A DNA stretch of 64,000 bases from NCBI GenBank assembly GCA_963751775.1, contig CAVVVW010000004.1:30263-94262 (forward strand), written 5' to 3'. Position 1 is the stretch's first letter; every line of letters starts with the position of its first letter. This DNA comes from CADEEN01 sp963751775 (GTDB lineage Bacteria; Pseudomonadota; Gammaproteobacteria; Burkholderiales; Burkholderiaceae_C). The notes beneath the pieces were generated by a model, which did not search any database, had not been told where the DNA came from, and saw nothing but the letters and a program-made list of their open reading frames with translations. Below are positions 11,291-21,179 of the stretch, piece after piece. Both the position numbers and the translations under genes were made by a program.

Positions 11291-13074
11291 ATGACCATCG
11301 ACACCCAGCCCGCACTTGCATCGCACCCCCACCCAGCGGAGTCGCCGACCCAGCGCCTGGACCGCTTGCTGCACGCCAGCGCCGCACCCTTGACTGGGGG
11401 GCTGTCGCCGGTGTCGCTGTCGCTGGCCTGGGCCGATTGGGCCTGGCACCTGGCGCTGTCGCCGGGGCGGCAGATGGAGCTGGCGGCATTGGCCACGCAG
11501 CTCGGTGCCGACACGCTGCGGCGGGCGGCCGGTGACGGCAGCGAAGGTCCCGCCGGCGGTGCCGACGACGACCCGCGCTTTCGTCACCCGGCCTGGGCGG
11601 CGTGGCCATTCAGCGTGCTGCGCACCGGCTTTCGCAACAGCGAAGCCTTCTGGCGCGAGGCCGCGTGCATGCCGGGCATGACGGCGCACCATGTCGACAT
11701 GACGCAGTTCTTCGCCCGCCAGTGGCTGGGCGTGATGGCGCCGGCCAACTGGTTGCCCACCAACCCGGTCGTGCAGCAGGACGCCGTGAAATCGTGGGGC
11801 ACGCACCTGGCCAAGGGTGCGATGCACTGGCTCGCCGACGCAACGGGCCTGCCCGACGCGGAGCAGTTGGCCGAGGCCGCGCGCTTCGAGGTCGGGCGCA
11901 ACCTGGCCATCACGCCGGGCAAGGTCGTGCTGCGAAACCGCCTGATCGAGTTGATCCGCTACGCGCCGCAAACCGCCAAAGTGCACCCCGAACCCTTGCT
12001 GATCGTGCCGTCGTGGATCATGAAGTACTACATCCTCGATCTGCAGCCGCACAACTCCCTCGTGCGCTACCTGGTGCGGCAAGGGCATACGGTGTACATG
12101 CTGTCGTGGCTCAACCCCGACACGGCCGACCGCGACCTGACGATGGACGACTACCTGCGCCTGGGCGTGTTCGATGCGTTGCGCGCCATCGGCACCTTGC
12201 ACGGCAAGGCGCAGGCCGTGCATGCGGCGGGCTATTGCCTGGGCGGCACGCTGCTGGCCATCGCCGCTGCCGCGCTCGGCCGCAACGGCGACGCGAAGGG
12301 CGTCGATGGCGCAGGCGAGCTGCCTGCACTCGAAGACACTGACCCTGCTGGCCGCCCAGACCGACTTTTCCGAGCCCGGCGAGCTCGGCCTGTTCGTCGA
12401 CGAAAGCCAGATCGGCTACCTCGACGAGATCAACAACGGCACCGGCTACCACAGTGGCAAGAAGATGGCCGGCTCGTTCCAGTTCCTGCACTCGCGCGAA
12501 CTGGTGTGGACGCGGCGCATGCACGAATACCTGATGGGCGAGCGCGAACAGCGCACCGACCTGATGGCCTGGAACGCCGACACCACGCGCTTGCCGGCGC
12601 GCATGTACCACGAGTACATGACCGCGCTGTACCTGCACAACGCGCTGGCCACCAGCAGCTACCGCGTGCACGGGCGCGCCGTGTCCTTGGCCGACATCCG
12701 GCTGCCGCTGTTCCTGGTCGGCACCGAACGCGACCACATCTCGCCGTGGCGCTCGGTGTACAAGCTGCACCACCTGTGCGACAGCGAGATCACCTTCGTG
12801 CTGGCCAGCGGCGGTCACAACGCCGGCATCGTGTCCGAGCCCGGGCACGCACGTCGCAACTACCGCATCGGTCGCCGCATCGAGCACAGCGTCTGGGTCG
12901 AGCCCGAACAGTGGCTGCAGCAGACGCCGTCGCGCGAAGGCTCGTGGTGGCCGGCGTGGCAGCAATGGCTGGCCGCACATTCGTCGCCGGCCCGGCAGGC
13001 CAGGCCGATACCGCCCGCCGCCGCGCTGGGCGACGCGCCGGGTCGAATACGTACTGCAACGCTACAGCGACTGA
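11291..13074 (+). CDS. phaC: poly(3-hydroxyalkanoate) synthase PhaC, two frame breaks
   Basis: PhaC polymerises hydroxyacyl-CoA into polyhydroxyalkanoate storage granules. The N-terminal domain (DPRFRHPAWAAWPFSVLRTGF, later FFARQWLGVMAPANWLPTNP) and the alpha/beta-hydrolase core are clear. The PhaC box with the nucleophile is AAGYCLGGTLLA (Gly-x-Cys-x-Gly), the catalytic Asp is in GTERDHISPW, and the His is in SGGHNAGIVSEPG. A frame break near 12320 falls just after the nucleophile; another near 13040 is needed to reach the natural end EYVLQRYSD with stop at 13072. The length of about 594 residues matches class I enzymes. No phaA, phaB or phasin gene adjoins it. The start ATG 11291 was chosen from domain position; its ribosome site is weak. 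Confidence 0.88.
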
Positions 13075-13082
13075 GCCACGCC

Positions 13083-14708
13083 GTGAGTGTGTCCAGCACA
13101 CGCGAGCCGAGCGCCAGCCGGCAACGCCGTGCGGTGCAGGCGCTGCTGCAATCCTTGCGCGCACGGCACCCCGCCGGCACGGTGTCCCTGATCGAGACCC
13201 ACATCTCGTTCGTGCTGCTGGCCGGGCCGCAGGCCTACAAGATCAAGAAGGCGGTCAACCTCGGCTTCCTCGATTTCACGACCCTGGCACAGCGGCGCTT
13301 CTACTGCGACGAGGAACTGCGCCTGAACCGGCGGCTGGCGCCGGCGCTGTACCTCGAGGTGCTGCCGGTCACCGGCACCGCCGAGCAACCGGCCTTGAAC
13401 GGCGCCGGCCCGGTGATCGACTGGGCGCTGCGCATGCGCGCCTTCGCCCAGGACGATCTGTGGGACGCGCTCGCGCGCCGCGGCGCGCTGAATGCGGGCC
13501 ACATCGACGAACTGGTCGAAGCCGTCGCCGCGTTCCACGAACACGCCGCCGTCGCAGACGCGAGCGATCCGCGCGGGCGGGCCGCGCAGGTGCGCGCACC
13601 GGTGCAGGAAACCTTGCACGCGCTCGGCGCGCTGACCACGGCGCCCGCCGACCGCGCCCGGCTCGATGCGCTGGCGGGTTGGGAAGCCCGGGCCTTCGAG
13701 GCACTGCCGAGCGTGCTCGACGAGCGGCTGCGCGACGGCCATGTGCGCGAATGCCATGGCGACCTGCACCTGGGCAACGTCACGCTGGTCGACGGCCACA
13801 CCACGCTGTTCGACTGCCTCGAATTCAACCCGGCGCTGCGCTGGACCGACGTGATGAGCGACGTCGGCTTCATGGCGATGGACTTGCACGCCCATCGCCT
13901 GCCTCGCCTGTCGCATCGCTTCGTCAACGGCTACGTCGAGCGCAGCGGCGACCACGGCGGCCTGCGCGTGCTGCGCTACCACTGCGTCTACCGTGCCCTG
14001 GTGCGCGCCAAGATCGCGGCGCTGCGCAAGGCACAACTCGAAGATGCCGGCGACACGCCGGGGCGCATCGACACCCGCAGCGCGCCGGGCCGCTACCTCG
14101 AAGTGGCGGCGGCGTGCAGCCGGCAGGAGCCGCCGGCGCTGATACTGACCCACGGCTGCTCGGGCAGCGGCAAGACGCTGGCCACGCAGGGCCTGCTCGA
14201 GCGCTGCGGCGCGATCCGCATCCGCGCCGACGTGGAGCGCAAGCGCCTGTTCGGATTGCCGCCGCTGGCGCGCAGCGGCTCGGCACTGAAGACGGGGCTG
14301 TATTCGGCCGCCGCGACCGAGGCCACCCACGCACGCCTGCGCGCCATGGCCGAGCACATACTGGCCAGCGGGTACCACGTGATTCTCGACGCCACCTTTC
14401 TGGCCTACACGCACCGTGCGCAGGCACGGGCGCTGGCCGAACGGCTCGGCGTTCGCTTCGTGATCATCGACTTTCGGGCCGCCGACGACACCCTGCGTCG
14501 ACGCGTGCAGCAGCGTGCGCTGCGTCAGGACGACAGCTCGGAGGCGGATCTGCTCGTGCTCGAGAACCAGCTCGCCAGTGCCGAGCCGCTGCGCGAGGAC
14601 GAGCGGGCCGCGGTCTTCACCTTCGATTCCGAGCCGGCGTTCGACGAGGCCGATGCCGACACCCGCTGGGCCGATCTGCTGCGCGATATCGGCGGGGCGC
14701 GGTTCTGA
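13083..14708 (+). CDS. bifunctional aminoglycoside phosphotransferase-like / P-loop ATPase protein
   Basis: This intact 541-residue protein begins at GTG 13083, eight bases after the phaC stop, so translation is probably coupled. The first part is an APH/choline-kinase-like fold: KIKKAVNLGFLDF marks the ATP-binding lobe and ECHGDLHLGNV is the catalytic loop, followed by FDCLEFNPALRWTDVMSD with the metal-binding Asp. The second part is a zeta-toxin/AAA_33-like kinase with Walker A GCSGSGKT near residue 360 and a conserved DATFLAYTHRAQARALA. Such fused proteins are common in proteobacteria and are usually labelled from the two domains; the substrate is unknown. It should not be read as a resistance gene. 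Confidence 0.82.
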   Translation: MSVSSTREPSASRQRRAVQALLQSLRARHPAGTVSLIETHISFVLLAGPQAYKIKKAVNLGFLDFTTLAQRRFYCDEELRLNRRLAPALYLEVLPVTGTAEQPALNGAGPVIDWALRMRAFAQDDLWDALARRGALNAGHIDELVEAVAAFHEHAAVADASDPRGRAAQVRAPVQETLHALGALTTAPADRARLDALAGWEARAFEALPSVLDERLRDGHVRECHGDLHLGNVTLVDGHTTLFDCLEFNPALRWTDVMSDVGFMAMDLHAHRLPRLSHRFVNGYVERSGDHGGLRVLRYHCVYRALVRAKIAALRKAQLEDAGDTPGRIDTRSAPGRYLEVAAACSRQEPPALILTHGCSGSGKTLATQGLLERCGAIRIRADVERKRLFGLPPLARSGSALKTGLYSAAATEATHARLRAMAEHILASGYHVILDATFLAYTHRAQARALAERLGVRFVIIDFRAADDTLRRRVQQRALRQDDSSEADLLVLENQLASAEPLREDERAAVFTFDSEPAFDEADADTRWADLLRDIGGARF

Positions 14709-14772
14709 GCCTTCGCGACGGGGCGTGCCGGCGCATCGCCAGCGCCGCACCGTCAACGCGGCGCGAACGACC

Positions 14773-15931
14773 TCAGGCGGCCGCGCGCTGCGCTGCCTTG
14801 GCGCCCAGGATGCGCGTCAGCGCCCGGTCCAGGTTGGCGACCGTGCGGTCCGGCTGGTGCAGCTTGTCCAGGCCGAACAGGCCGATGCGGAAGGTCTTGA
14901 AATCGGCCGGCTCGTCGCACTGCAGCGGCACGCCCGACGCCGTCTGCAGGCCTTCGCCGAGGAAGGCCTTGGCGCTGTGCAGGCCATCGTCGTCGGTGTA
15001 GCTGACGACGACGCCCGGCGCCTGGAAGCCCTCGGCCGCGACGCTGCGCAGGCCCTTGCCCGCGAGCAAGGTACGCACCCTGCGCCCGAGATCGAGTTGC
15101 TCTTCGCGCAGGCGCTCGAAGCCGTAGGCGCGGGTTTCGAGCATCACGTCGCGGGTGCGCGTCAACGCGTCGGTCGGCAACGTGGCGTGATAGGCGTGGC
15201 CACCGCCTTCGTAGGTCTCCATGATCTGCAGCCACTTCTTCAGATCCATCGCGAAACTGCTGCTGGTGGTGGCGTCGATCGCTGCGCGCGCGCGCTCGCC
15301 GAGCATCACGAAGGCGCAACAGGGTGAACCGCTCCAGCCTTTTTGCGGTGCGCTCACCAGCACGTCGACGCCGGTGGCCTGCATGTCGACCCAGACCGCG
15401 CCCGAGGCGATGCAGTCGAGCACGAACAGGCCACCCACCTCGTGCACCGCATCGGCCACGGCGCGCAGGTAGGCTGTCGGGCAGCAGGATGCCGGCCGCC
15501 GTTTCGACATGCGGTGCAAAGACCACCTCGGGCCGCTGCGCGCGGATGGCGGCCACCACCTCCTCGACCGGCGCCGGCGCAAACGCCGCCTGGCGGCCGG
15601 GCGCAACCGGGCGCGCCTTCTGCACCGTGTGCGACGACGGGATCTGGCCCATGTCGAAGATCTGCGTCCAGCGGTAGCTGAACCAGCCGTTGCGGATGAC
15701 GAGTGCCTTGCGGCCGGCCGCGAACTGGCGCGCCACCGACTCCATGCCGAAGGTGCCGCTGCCCGGCACGACGATCGCCGAGCGTGCGTGGTAGACCTCC
15801 TTCAGCACGCCCGAGATGTCGCGCATCACCTGCTGGAACTTGCGCGACATGTGGTTCAGCGCGCGGTCGGTGTAGACCACCGAGTATTCGAGCAGGCCGT
15901 CGGGGTCGGTATCGGGCAGCAATCCGGGCAT
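14773..15931 (-). CDS. class V aminotransferase (alanine/serine-glyoxylate type), one frame break
   Basis: This is a PLP-dependent fold-type I aminotransferase of class V. It opens MPGLLPDTDPDGLLEYSVVYTDRALNHMS, with the PLP-phosphate region VVPGSGTFGMESVARQ and the Schiff-base lysine in LVSAPQKGWSGSP. It ends with a normal small domain, with C-terminus ILGAKAAQRAAA. The pattern fits alanine-glyoxylate, serine-glyoxylate or 2-aminoethylphosphonate transaminases; the exact donor cannot be fixed. A frame break near 15480 separates the two halves after AGILLPD. Length is about 386 residues. It converges with the kinase gene and lies 89 bp downstream of the WYL regulator. Confidence 0.85.
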
Positions 15932-16020
15932 GGCGTTCTCTTTGCGTGGAGTCTTGTGGGCTGGGCCCGATTATCGCCGCGTGGCGCCCACCGATGCCTC
16001 TTGTCTTGCTGGGGGTGCGG

Positions 16021-17028
16021 TCATTGCTCGCTCTTGGCCTTCGGCAGGTCCTTGTACGCCGCGGCGGCCGCGCGCAACTGGCGCGCCACCGATTGCACCA
16101 ACGCCGGCGGCGCCTGAACGCGCACCAGCTCGCCGTGGCGCAGGATGTCCATCGCCAGTTCGGTGGCATCGGTGTACGGCACGCGCAGCGTCAGCGAACC
16201 GTCGTCGTGCAGCGTCGACTGCTGCTTCGGGTGCCATTGCTCGTGCTGCACCCACAGCGCGGCCTCTGGCGCGAACAACAGCGTCGCCCATTGCACTTTG
16301 GCGCCACTGAACACGCCGTAGCCGGCATCGAGTTCGGCCTCGATGGTCTTCAGCGCGACGTCCTTCGCGCGCTGCTCGGTCAGCGTGGCGCTGCGCACCG
16401 CGTCGAGCGCAAAGCGGCGCAATGCGTCGCTGGTGTGGCACCAGGCGTCGAGGTACCAGGTGTTGCGCCAGTGCACCAGGCGCTGCGGCGACACGCTGCG
16501 CTCGGTCTCTTCGCGCCGGCTGCGCACCCAGTAGCGCATCTGCACACGGCGCCGCTGCATGATCGCGCCGCCGATCAGCTCGAAGTGCCGGCCGATCACC
16601 GGCCGCCGCGCCGCGCTCATGATCTTCACGCGCTTCATCAACTCCCTGGCCTCGGCGTCGCTGGCGCCGAGCATGCCGTGCAGCTTGTCGAGCAGCGGCT
16701 GCAGGTGACGCGCCAGCACGCCGCCTTCGTCCAGGCCCTGGATCAACTGGTGCATCGTCAGCAGGGCGTGGATCTCGCGCTCGCTGAACCACACGCCGGG
16801 CAACTCGTGCTTGACCTGGCGCTGGTCGCGCGCATCGGGTCGCATCGAGTAGCCATTGGCCAAGCGGTCATAGACGATCGGCGCGTCCAGGCGTTCGCGC
16901 AGGTATTCGAGGTCACGCTTCAATGTCGCGCGGCTGACGCCCAGCTCGTCCATCAGCGCGGCAAACGGCACCGAGCCGCGGCTGCGGATCAGCATTTCGA
17001 TCTTGTAGAAGCGTTCGGTGCGGTCCAT
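16021..17028 (-). CDS. WYL-domain transcriptional regulator (YafY/DeoR-type)
   Basis: This intact 335-residue protein starts MDRTERFYKIEMLIRSRGSVPFAALMDELG, a winged helix-turn-helix typical of YafY proteins. The WYL domain is central (RRVQMRYWVRSRREE to LVHWRNTWYLDAWCHTSDALRRF) and a WCX extension ends the protein. WYL domains sense nucleic acids or other ligands and often regulate DNA-damage or defence functions. Here the neighbours are an aminotransferase and a gene-free stretch, so no target is evident. Confidence 0.9.
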   Translation of the reverse strand: MDRTERFYKIEMLIRSRGSVPFAALMDELGVSRATLKRDLEYLRERLDAPIVYDRLANGYSMRPDARDQRQVKHELPGVWFSEREIHALLTMHQLIQGLDEGGVLARHLQPLLDKLHGMLGASDAEARELMKRVKIMSAARRPVIGRHFELIGGAIMQRRRVQMRYWVRSRREETERSVSPQRLVHWRNTWYLDAWCHTSDALRRFALDAVRSATLTEQRAKDVALKTIEAELDAGYGVFSGAKVQWATLLFAPEAALWVQHEQWHPKQQSTLHDDGSLTLRVPYTDATELAMDILRHGELVRVQAPPALVQSVARQLRAAAAAYKDLPKAKSEQ

Positions 17029-17193
17029 CGCGTCAGGCCCATCGGGCCGCTTGCGGGCTGGAGATGGTCCTCGTGTTGGCGGCGGCGGGAGTGCGCTAGA
17101 TGGCGCACATCTTCCAGTTGGCCGACCGTGCCGCAGCAAAGTCGCACCCGGGCGGGCGGCAGCGCTTCGGCGCAGCGGCCGGTGCTGCGCACC

Positions 17194-17261
17194 GACTGCC
17201 CTGCGGTGCTCGGCCTTGTGGCCCGTCGCACAACCGCTGCGTCACTGCGTTCGCTACGCTC
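17194..17261 (+). repeat. inverted repeat, left arm
   Basis: This 68-bp stretch pairs imperfectly with the reverse complement of 17520-17589. Shared blocks include CTGCGGTGCTCGGCC and CGCACAAC, and both end in ACTGCGnTC-like and TTCGCT elements. Confidence 0.6.
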
Positions 17262-17519
17262 AAACAAGGTGCGACAGATCAGATTACGTGGCGCGCTGCG
17301 CGCGCGGGCCACAAAGCCTGTGCTCCTCGGCGCCCCGCAGGCGCGCTGCCACCTGCCCGGGCGCGACTTTGCGGAGCAGTGGTCTTCGCATTCGAACACC
17401 ACGCAGTTGGACTTCGCGGCAGGCGGTACCCGGCAGGGGCGATTTGTGGGGCGGCGAGGAGACGAGGCTGGGGTCGGCGCGCGCAGCGCGCATCGTGGGC
17501 TGACTCGCCGCACCTGTCC

Positions 17520-17589
17520 GAGCGCAGTGAGCCCAGCGAACGTAGCGAGTTGTGCGGCGCGACCCCAGGCCGAGCACCGCAGCGGAGTC
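17520..17589 (-). repeat. inverted repeat, right arm
   Basis: This is the partner of 17194-17261 in opposite orientation. The reverse complement begins GACTCCGCTGCGGTGCTCGG, matching the left arm with a few mismatches. The two arms enclose about 260 bp with no gene. Confidence 0.6.
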
Positions 17590-17733
17590 GGCGCAAAGCG
17601 CCGACCGCCCCACCATGAACCCCTGCTGGGTGCCGCCTGTCGCGACACGCAGAACGCGCAACCGAAGTCACCCATCCGCCAAATACCGCTTCGGCCCGCG
17701 AGCAAGCCAAGAAACAGGTTTGGGAAGTACACC

Positions 17734-19081
17734 CTAGCCACCACCGAGCAGCCGCCGATGGATGCGCCGCGTCGCGCTCCACACCGCCCACAGCACCAGC
17801 GGAATCAATGCCCCGGCGACGATTTCCGGGTCGACCGGCAGGCCCGAGGCCTTGGCCGCCTTGCCGGCATAGAGAAGCAGGCTGACGACGTAGTACGAGA
17901 TGGCGGCGATCGACAGGCCTTCCACCGTGCCCTGCAGGCGCAACTGCAGTTCCTGGCCGCGCGTCAGCTTGGCCAGCAATTGCTGGTTCTGCGCCTCGGT
18001 GGCGATGTCCACGCGCGTGCGCAGCAGCGCGCCGGCGCGCTCGATGCGCTGCGACAGCGAGGCCAGCCGCTGCGCGTTGGCGGCCACGGTGGCCATCGCG
18101 GGCGACAGCCGGCGCTGCATGAACTCGCCGATCGTCTGCGCGCCCGGGATCGCCAGCTCGCGCAACTCGGCGATGCGCTGGCGCACCAGCGTGTCGTAGG
18201 CCTGGGTGGCCGAGAAGCGGTACATGTGTTCGGCGGTGGCGCGCTCGACCGTGGCCGCCAGCGCGATCAGTTCGTGCAGCAGCTGTTGCTCCGACACCTG
18301 GGTGGCGTCGAGCCGCGCCGTGATGCCGGCCAGATCGGCTTCGGCCGCGGCCAGCATCGGCGCCAGCTCCTTGGCCACCGGCAGGCCGCGCAGCGCCATC
18401 AGGCGGTAGGTCTCGATCTCGAGCAGGCGCTGCGCGATGCGCCCGGCGCGGCTGTCGGTGGTGCCGGCGGCGGCAACGACGAGCAGGCGCTCGAAGCCGT
18501 CGTCGCGCAGCGCAAAGTCGGTCACGGCGCACGAATGGCCGTCGGCCGCATGCCCGCCGCCGCCGCCGGCGCCCATGCGCGAGGCGACCACCGCGGTGTC
18601 GCCGAACCAGCGCCGCGCCGTCGCAAGCACCGCCTGCGCGTCGGCCAGGTCGCCCGGCACCATGGCGAGTTGAATCGCGGCGACCGTGTGGCCCGGTATG
18701 CCGCGCAGCCAGGCGCTGTCGACCGCCAGGTCGGTCAGCAATTCGGGCAGGCGCGCGCCCAGACCGGCGCCGGCGGGCAGCGGCTGCACGATCGAGTAGC
18801 GCGTGAACTCGCTGTGGCGCTCCCACTTCAGGCTGTTGGCGCCGAGCGCCAGGCGCAGGAAGTTGCGCTTCAGGTCGTCCGCGTCAGCGCGCCTGCCCTG
18901 GAAGGCGGCGCAGATGCTCGTACTCCGCCTCGCGCGTCACGCCATCGTTGAGCACGGCGACATAGGTCACCAGGGCCGGCAACGCGACCAATGCCGGCGG
19001 CCGGGCATGCACCTCGTCGTGCAGCACGCGGCGCAACGGATCGTCGGTCGGCAGGACAGTGGCGGGCGGGTCGAGCGGCAC
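17734..19081 (-). CDS. DUF3422 family membrane protein, one frame break
   Basis: The N-terminus reads PLDPPATVLPTDDPLRRVLHDEVHARPP, the H-x-E-x-HARP signature of DUF3422. It continues after a break near 18895 with LKRNFLRLALGANSLKWERHSEFTRY. The C-terminal third has a coiled-coil stretch and two hydrophobic segments (ISYYVVSLLLYAGKA and ALIPLVLWAVWSA). Length is about 449 residues, as in the family. Function is unknown; members are inner-membrane proteins. The start is GTG at 19081. It diverges from the HlyD gene by 90 bp. Confidence 0.85.
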
Positions 19082-19170
19082 GGCGGAATGGTAGCCGCCC
19101 GCTGCGGCACGGCGCCGTCAACGGCGACAATCCCGCCACGCGCAGAGGGCGCGCCTGATGGAGGACGGCG

Positions 19171-20127
19171 ATGAAGCGGCGATGCTGGGTGCTGGGTGCG
19201 CTGACCCTGGTGGCGGCCTGCGCGCCGCAGAGCGACGAGGCAGCGATGAGCGGCTACGCCGAGGCCGAACTGGTCTACGTGGCGCCGTCCGCGGCCGGCA
19301 CGCTGCTGTCGCTGGCGGTTGCAGCGCGGCGACAGCGTCAAGCGCGGGCAATTGCTGTATGCGCTCGACACCGATGCCGAAGCGCTCGGCCGCCAGGCCG
19401 CGCAGGCGCGCAGCGAGGGCCGCGGCCCAGGCCGACAACCTGCGCAAGGGCCGGCGCCCGGCCGAGATCGCGGCGATCGACCAGCAACTGGCGCAGGCGC
19501 AGGCCGCGCTCGCGGCATCGGCCTCGACCCTGCAGCGCAACCGCAAGCTCGTCGACCAGGGTTTCCAGTCGGCGCTGCGGCTGGAGGAACTGGTGGCCGC
19601 GCGCGACCGCGACGCGGCGCGCGTGCGCGAATTGCAGGCGCAGCGCGCGCTGGCCACGCAGGCCGCGCGCAGCGACGAAATCGCCGCCGCCGCCGCCGGC
19701 CCGCGGCGCGCTGTCCGACGTCGCGCTGAGCGCCTGGCGCGAAGGCCAGAAGCGCCGCGAGGCGCCCGCCGATGCGCTGGTCTTCGACGTCATGTACCGC
19801 CCCGGCGAATGGGTCAATGCCGGCGCGCCGGTGGTGGCGCTGCTGCCGCCGGGTGCGCTCAAGGTGCGCTTCTTCGTGCCCGAGCCGGCGCTGGCGCGCG
19901 CCGCGGTCGGCAGCGAGGTGGCGCTGTCGTGCGACGGCTGCGCGCCCAACCTGCGTGCGCGCATCCGCTGGGTCTCGCCGCAGGCCGAGTACACGCCGCC
20001 GGTGATCTACAGCAATGCCAGCCGCAGCAAGCTGGTGTTCGCGGTCGAGGCCACGCCGCTCGACGGCGCCGCGGCGTTGAAGCCCGGGCAGCCGGTCGAC
20101 GTGCGCTTCGCCAAGGCCGGCCCATGA
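19171..20127 (+). CDS. HlyD-type periplasmic adaptor lipoprotein, about three frame breaks
   Basis: MKRRCWVLGALTLVAAC is a lipoprotein signal with lipobox VAAC. The mature part has the first lipoyl half (AELVYVAPSAAGTLLSLAV), then a helical hairpin (QQLAQAQAALAASASTLQRNRKLVDQG and RDRDAARVRELQAQRAL). The second lipoyl/barrel half is MYRPGEWVNAGAPVVALLPPGALKVRFFVPE, ending FAKAGP. The frame breaks near 19320, 19425 and 19700, and the total is in phase. GGAGG precedes the ATG. It is the first gene of an export operon with the ABC ATPase and permease that follow, like the YbhG-YbhF-YbhS drug exporters. Confidence 0.85.
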   Translation: MKRRCWVLGALTLVAACAPQSDEAAMSGYAEAELVYVAPSAAGTLLSLAVAARRQRQARAIAVCARHRCRSARPPGRAGAQRGPRPRPTTCARAGARPRSRRSTSNWRRRRPRSRHRPRPCSATASSSTRVSSRRCGWRNWWPRATATRRACANCRRSARWPRRPRAATKSPPPPPARGALSDVALSAWREGQKRREAPADALVFDVMYRPGEWVNAGAPVVALLPPGALKVRFFVPEPALARAAVGSEVALSCDGCAPNLRARIRWVSPQAEYTPPVIYSNASRSKLVFAVEATPLDGAAALKPGQPVDVRFAKAGP

Positions 20128-20140
20128 TCGGAGACGCGCC

Positions 20141-21164
20141 GTGAGCGCCGCGCGGGCCGCCCAAGAAGCGAATATTAGTGGTAATGAAGTGTGCAGTGCC
20201 AGGTCATGGGGATCGGCCGTCGACCTCGACGGACGAGGGCCGTCGCTCACGATCGACGTGCGCGGCCTGACCAAGACGTTCGGCGCGCGCAAGGTGGTCG
20301 ATGACCTGTCGATCCAGGTCCGGCGCGGCGAGATCTGCGGCTTCCTCGGCCCCAACGGCAGCGGCAAGACGACCACCATCCGCATGCTCTGCGGCCTGCT
20401 CGAGCCCGACGCCGGCGAAGGCACCTGCCTGGGCCACGACATCCGCCGCGAGTCGCGCCAGATCAAGCTGCGCGTGGGCTACATGACGCAGCGCTTCGGC
20501 CTCTACGAAGACCTGTCGATCGAGGAGAACCTCGACTTCGTCGCCCGCGCCTACGGCATGCCCGATCGGCGCGGCGTCGTCGACGCCACGCTCGAGCGCC
20601 TCGGGCTGTCGGCGCGCCGCACGCAGCTCGCCGGCACGCTGTCGGGCGGCTGGAAGCAGCGCCTGGCGCTGGCCGCCTGCATGCTGCACGAGCCCGACCT
20701 GCTGCTGCTCGACGAGCCCACGGCCGGCGTCGACCCGAAGGCGCGGCGCGACTTCTGGCAGCAGATCCACGCCCTGGCCGCCGAAGGGCCTGACCGTGCT
20801 GGTCAGCACGCATTACATGGACGAGGCCGAGCGCTGCCACCGCCTGGCCTACATCTCCTACGGCAAGTTGCTGGCGGCCGGCACCGCCGCCGAGGTCATC
20901 GCGCAGGCGGGCCTGGCGACCTGGGCCATGTCGGCGGCGACGGCGACGACCTGGCACGCGCCAGCGCGCTGCTGCAGCAGGACCCGCGCTGGATGGTCGT
21001 GGCCTTCGGCACCACGCTGCATGTCAGCGCAGGCGGCGGCGCCGACCTGCCGGCCTGGCTGGCCGAGCAGGCGCCCGGCGCCGTGGACGGTGAGCGCCAT
21101 CGCCACCGGCCTGGAAGACGTCTTCATCTCGCTGACGCAGCATGCGACCGACAACTTCCAGTAG
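20141..21164 (+). CDS. ABC transporter ATP-binding protein, about three frame breaks
   Basis: The start is GTG 20141, thirteen bases after the adaptor stop, with GGAGA upstream. The nucleotide-binding domain has Walker A GPNGSGKTTT, Q-loop GYMTQRFGLYEDLS, signature LSGGWKQRLALA, Walker B LLLLDEPTAGVD and switch His in VSTHYMDEAE. The C-terminal part ends GLEDVFISLTQHATDNFQ, typical of DrrA/CcmA-type exporter ATPases. The frame breaks near 20790, 20930 and 21095. The first ~25 codons contain an AT-richer run (20165-20200) unlike the rest. It should power the permease at 21180-22310. Confidence 0.87.
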
Positions 21165-21179
21165 CCGCGGCCGCGGCGA

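Larger units (their letters stand above)
17029..17733. repeat. 705-bp gene-free region with dispersed inverted repeats
   Basis: No coding frame here has a supported start or family resemblance. The stretch is rich in short palindromes and contains one pair of imperfect inverted arms (given separately) plus several shorter echoes such as GCGCGC hairpins around 17290 and 17480. It lies between the outward-reading WYL regulator start and the 3' end of the DUF3422 gene. It resembles the repetitive extragenic sequences found between genes in Rubrivivax-like genomes. Confidence 0.55.

Noticed and set aside
13083..14708. An aminoglycoside resistance gene
   Set aside because: The APH-like catalytic loop is shared by many small-molecule kinases, and the fused P-loop domain is unlike known resistance enzymes.
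11012..15001. A 1329-codon plus-strand frame
   Set aside because: Only its first part is the real phaC; the rest is a shadow over the kinase gene and antisense to the aminotransferase, reached through a frame break.
15703..18951. A 1082-codon plus-strand frame
   Set aside because: Antisense to the aminotransferase, WYL and DUF3422 genes and running through the repeat-rich gap; no supporting motif.
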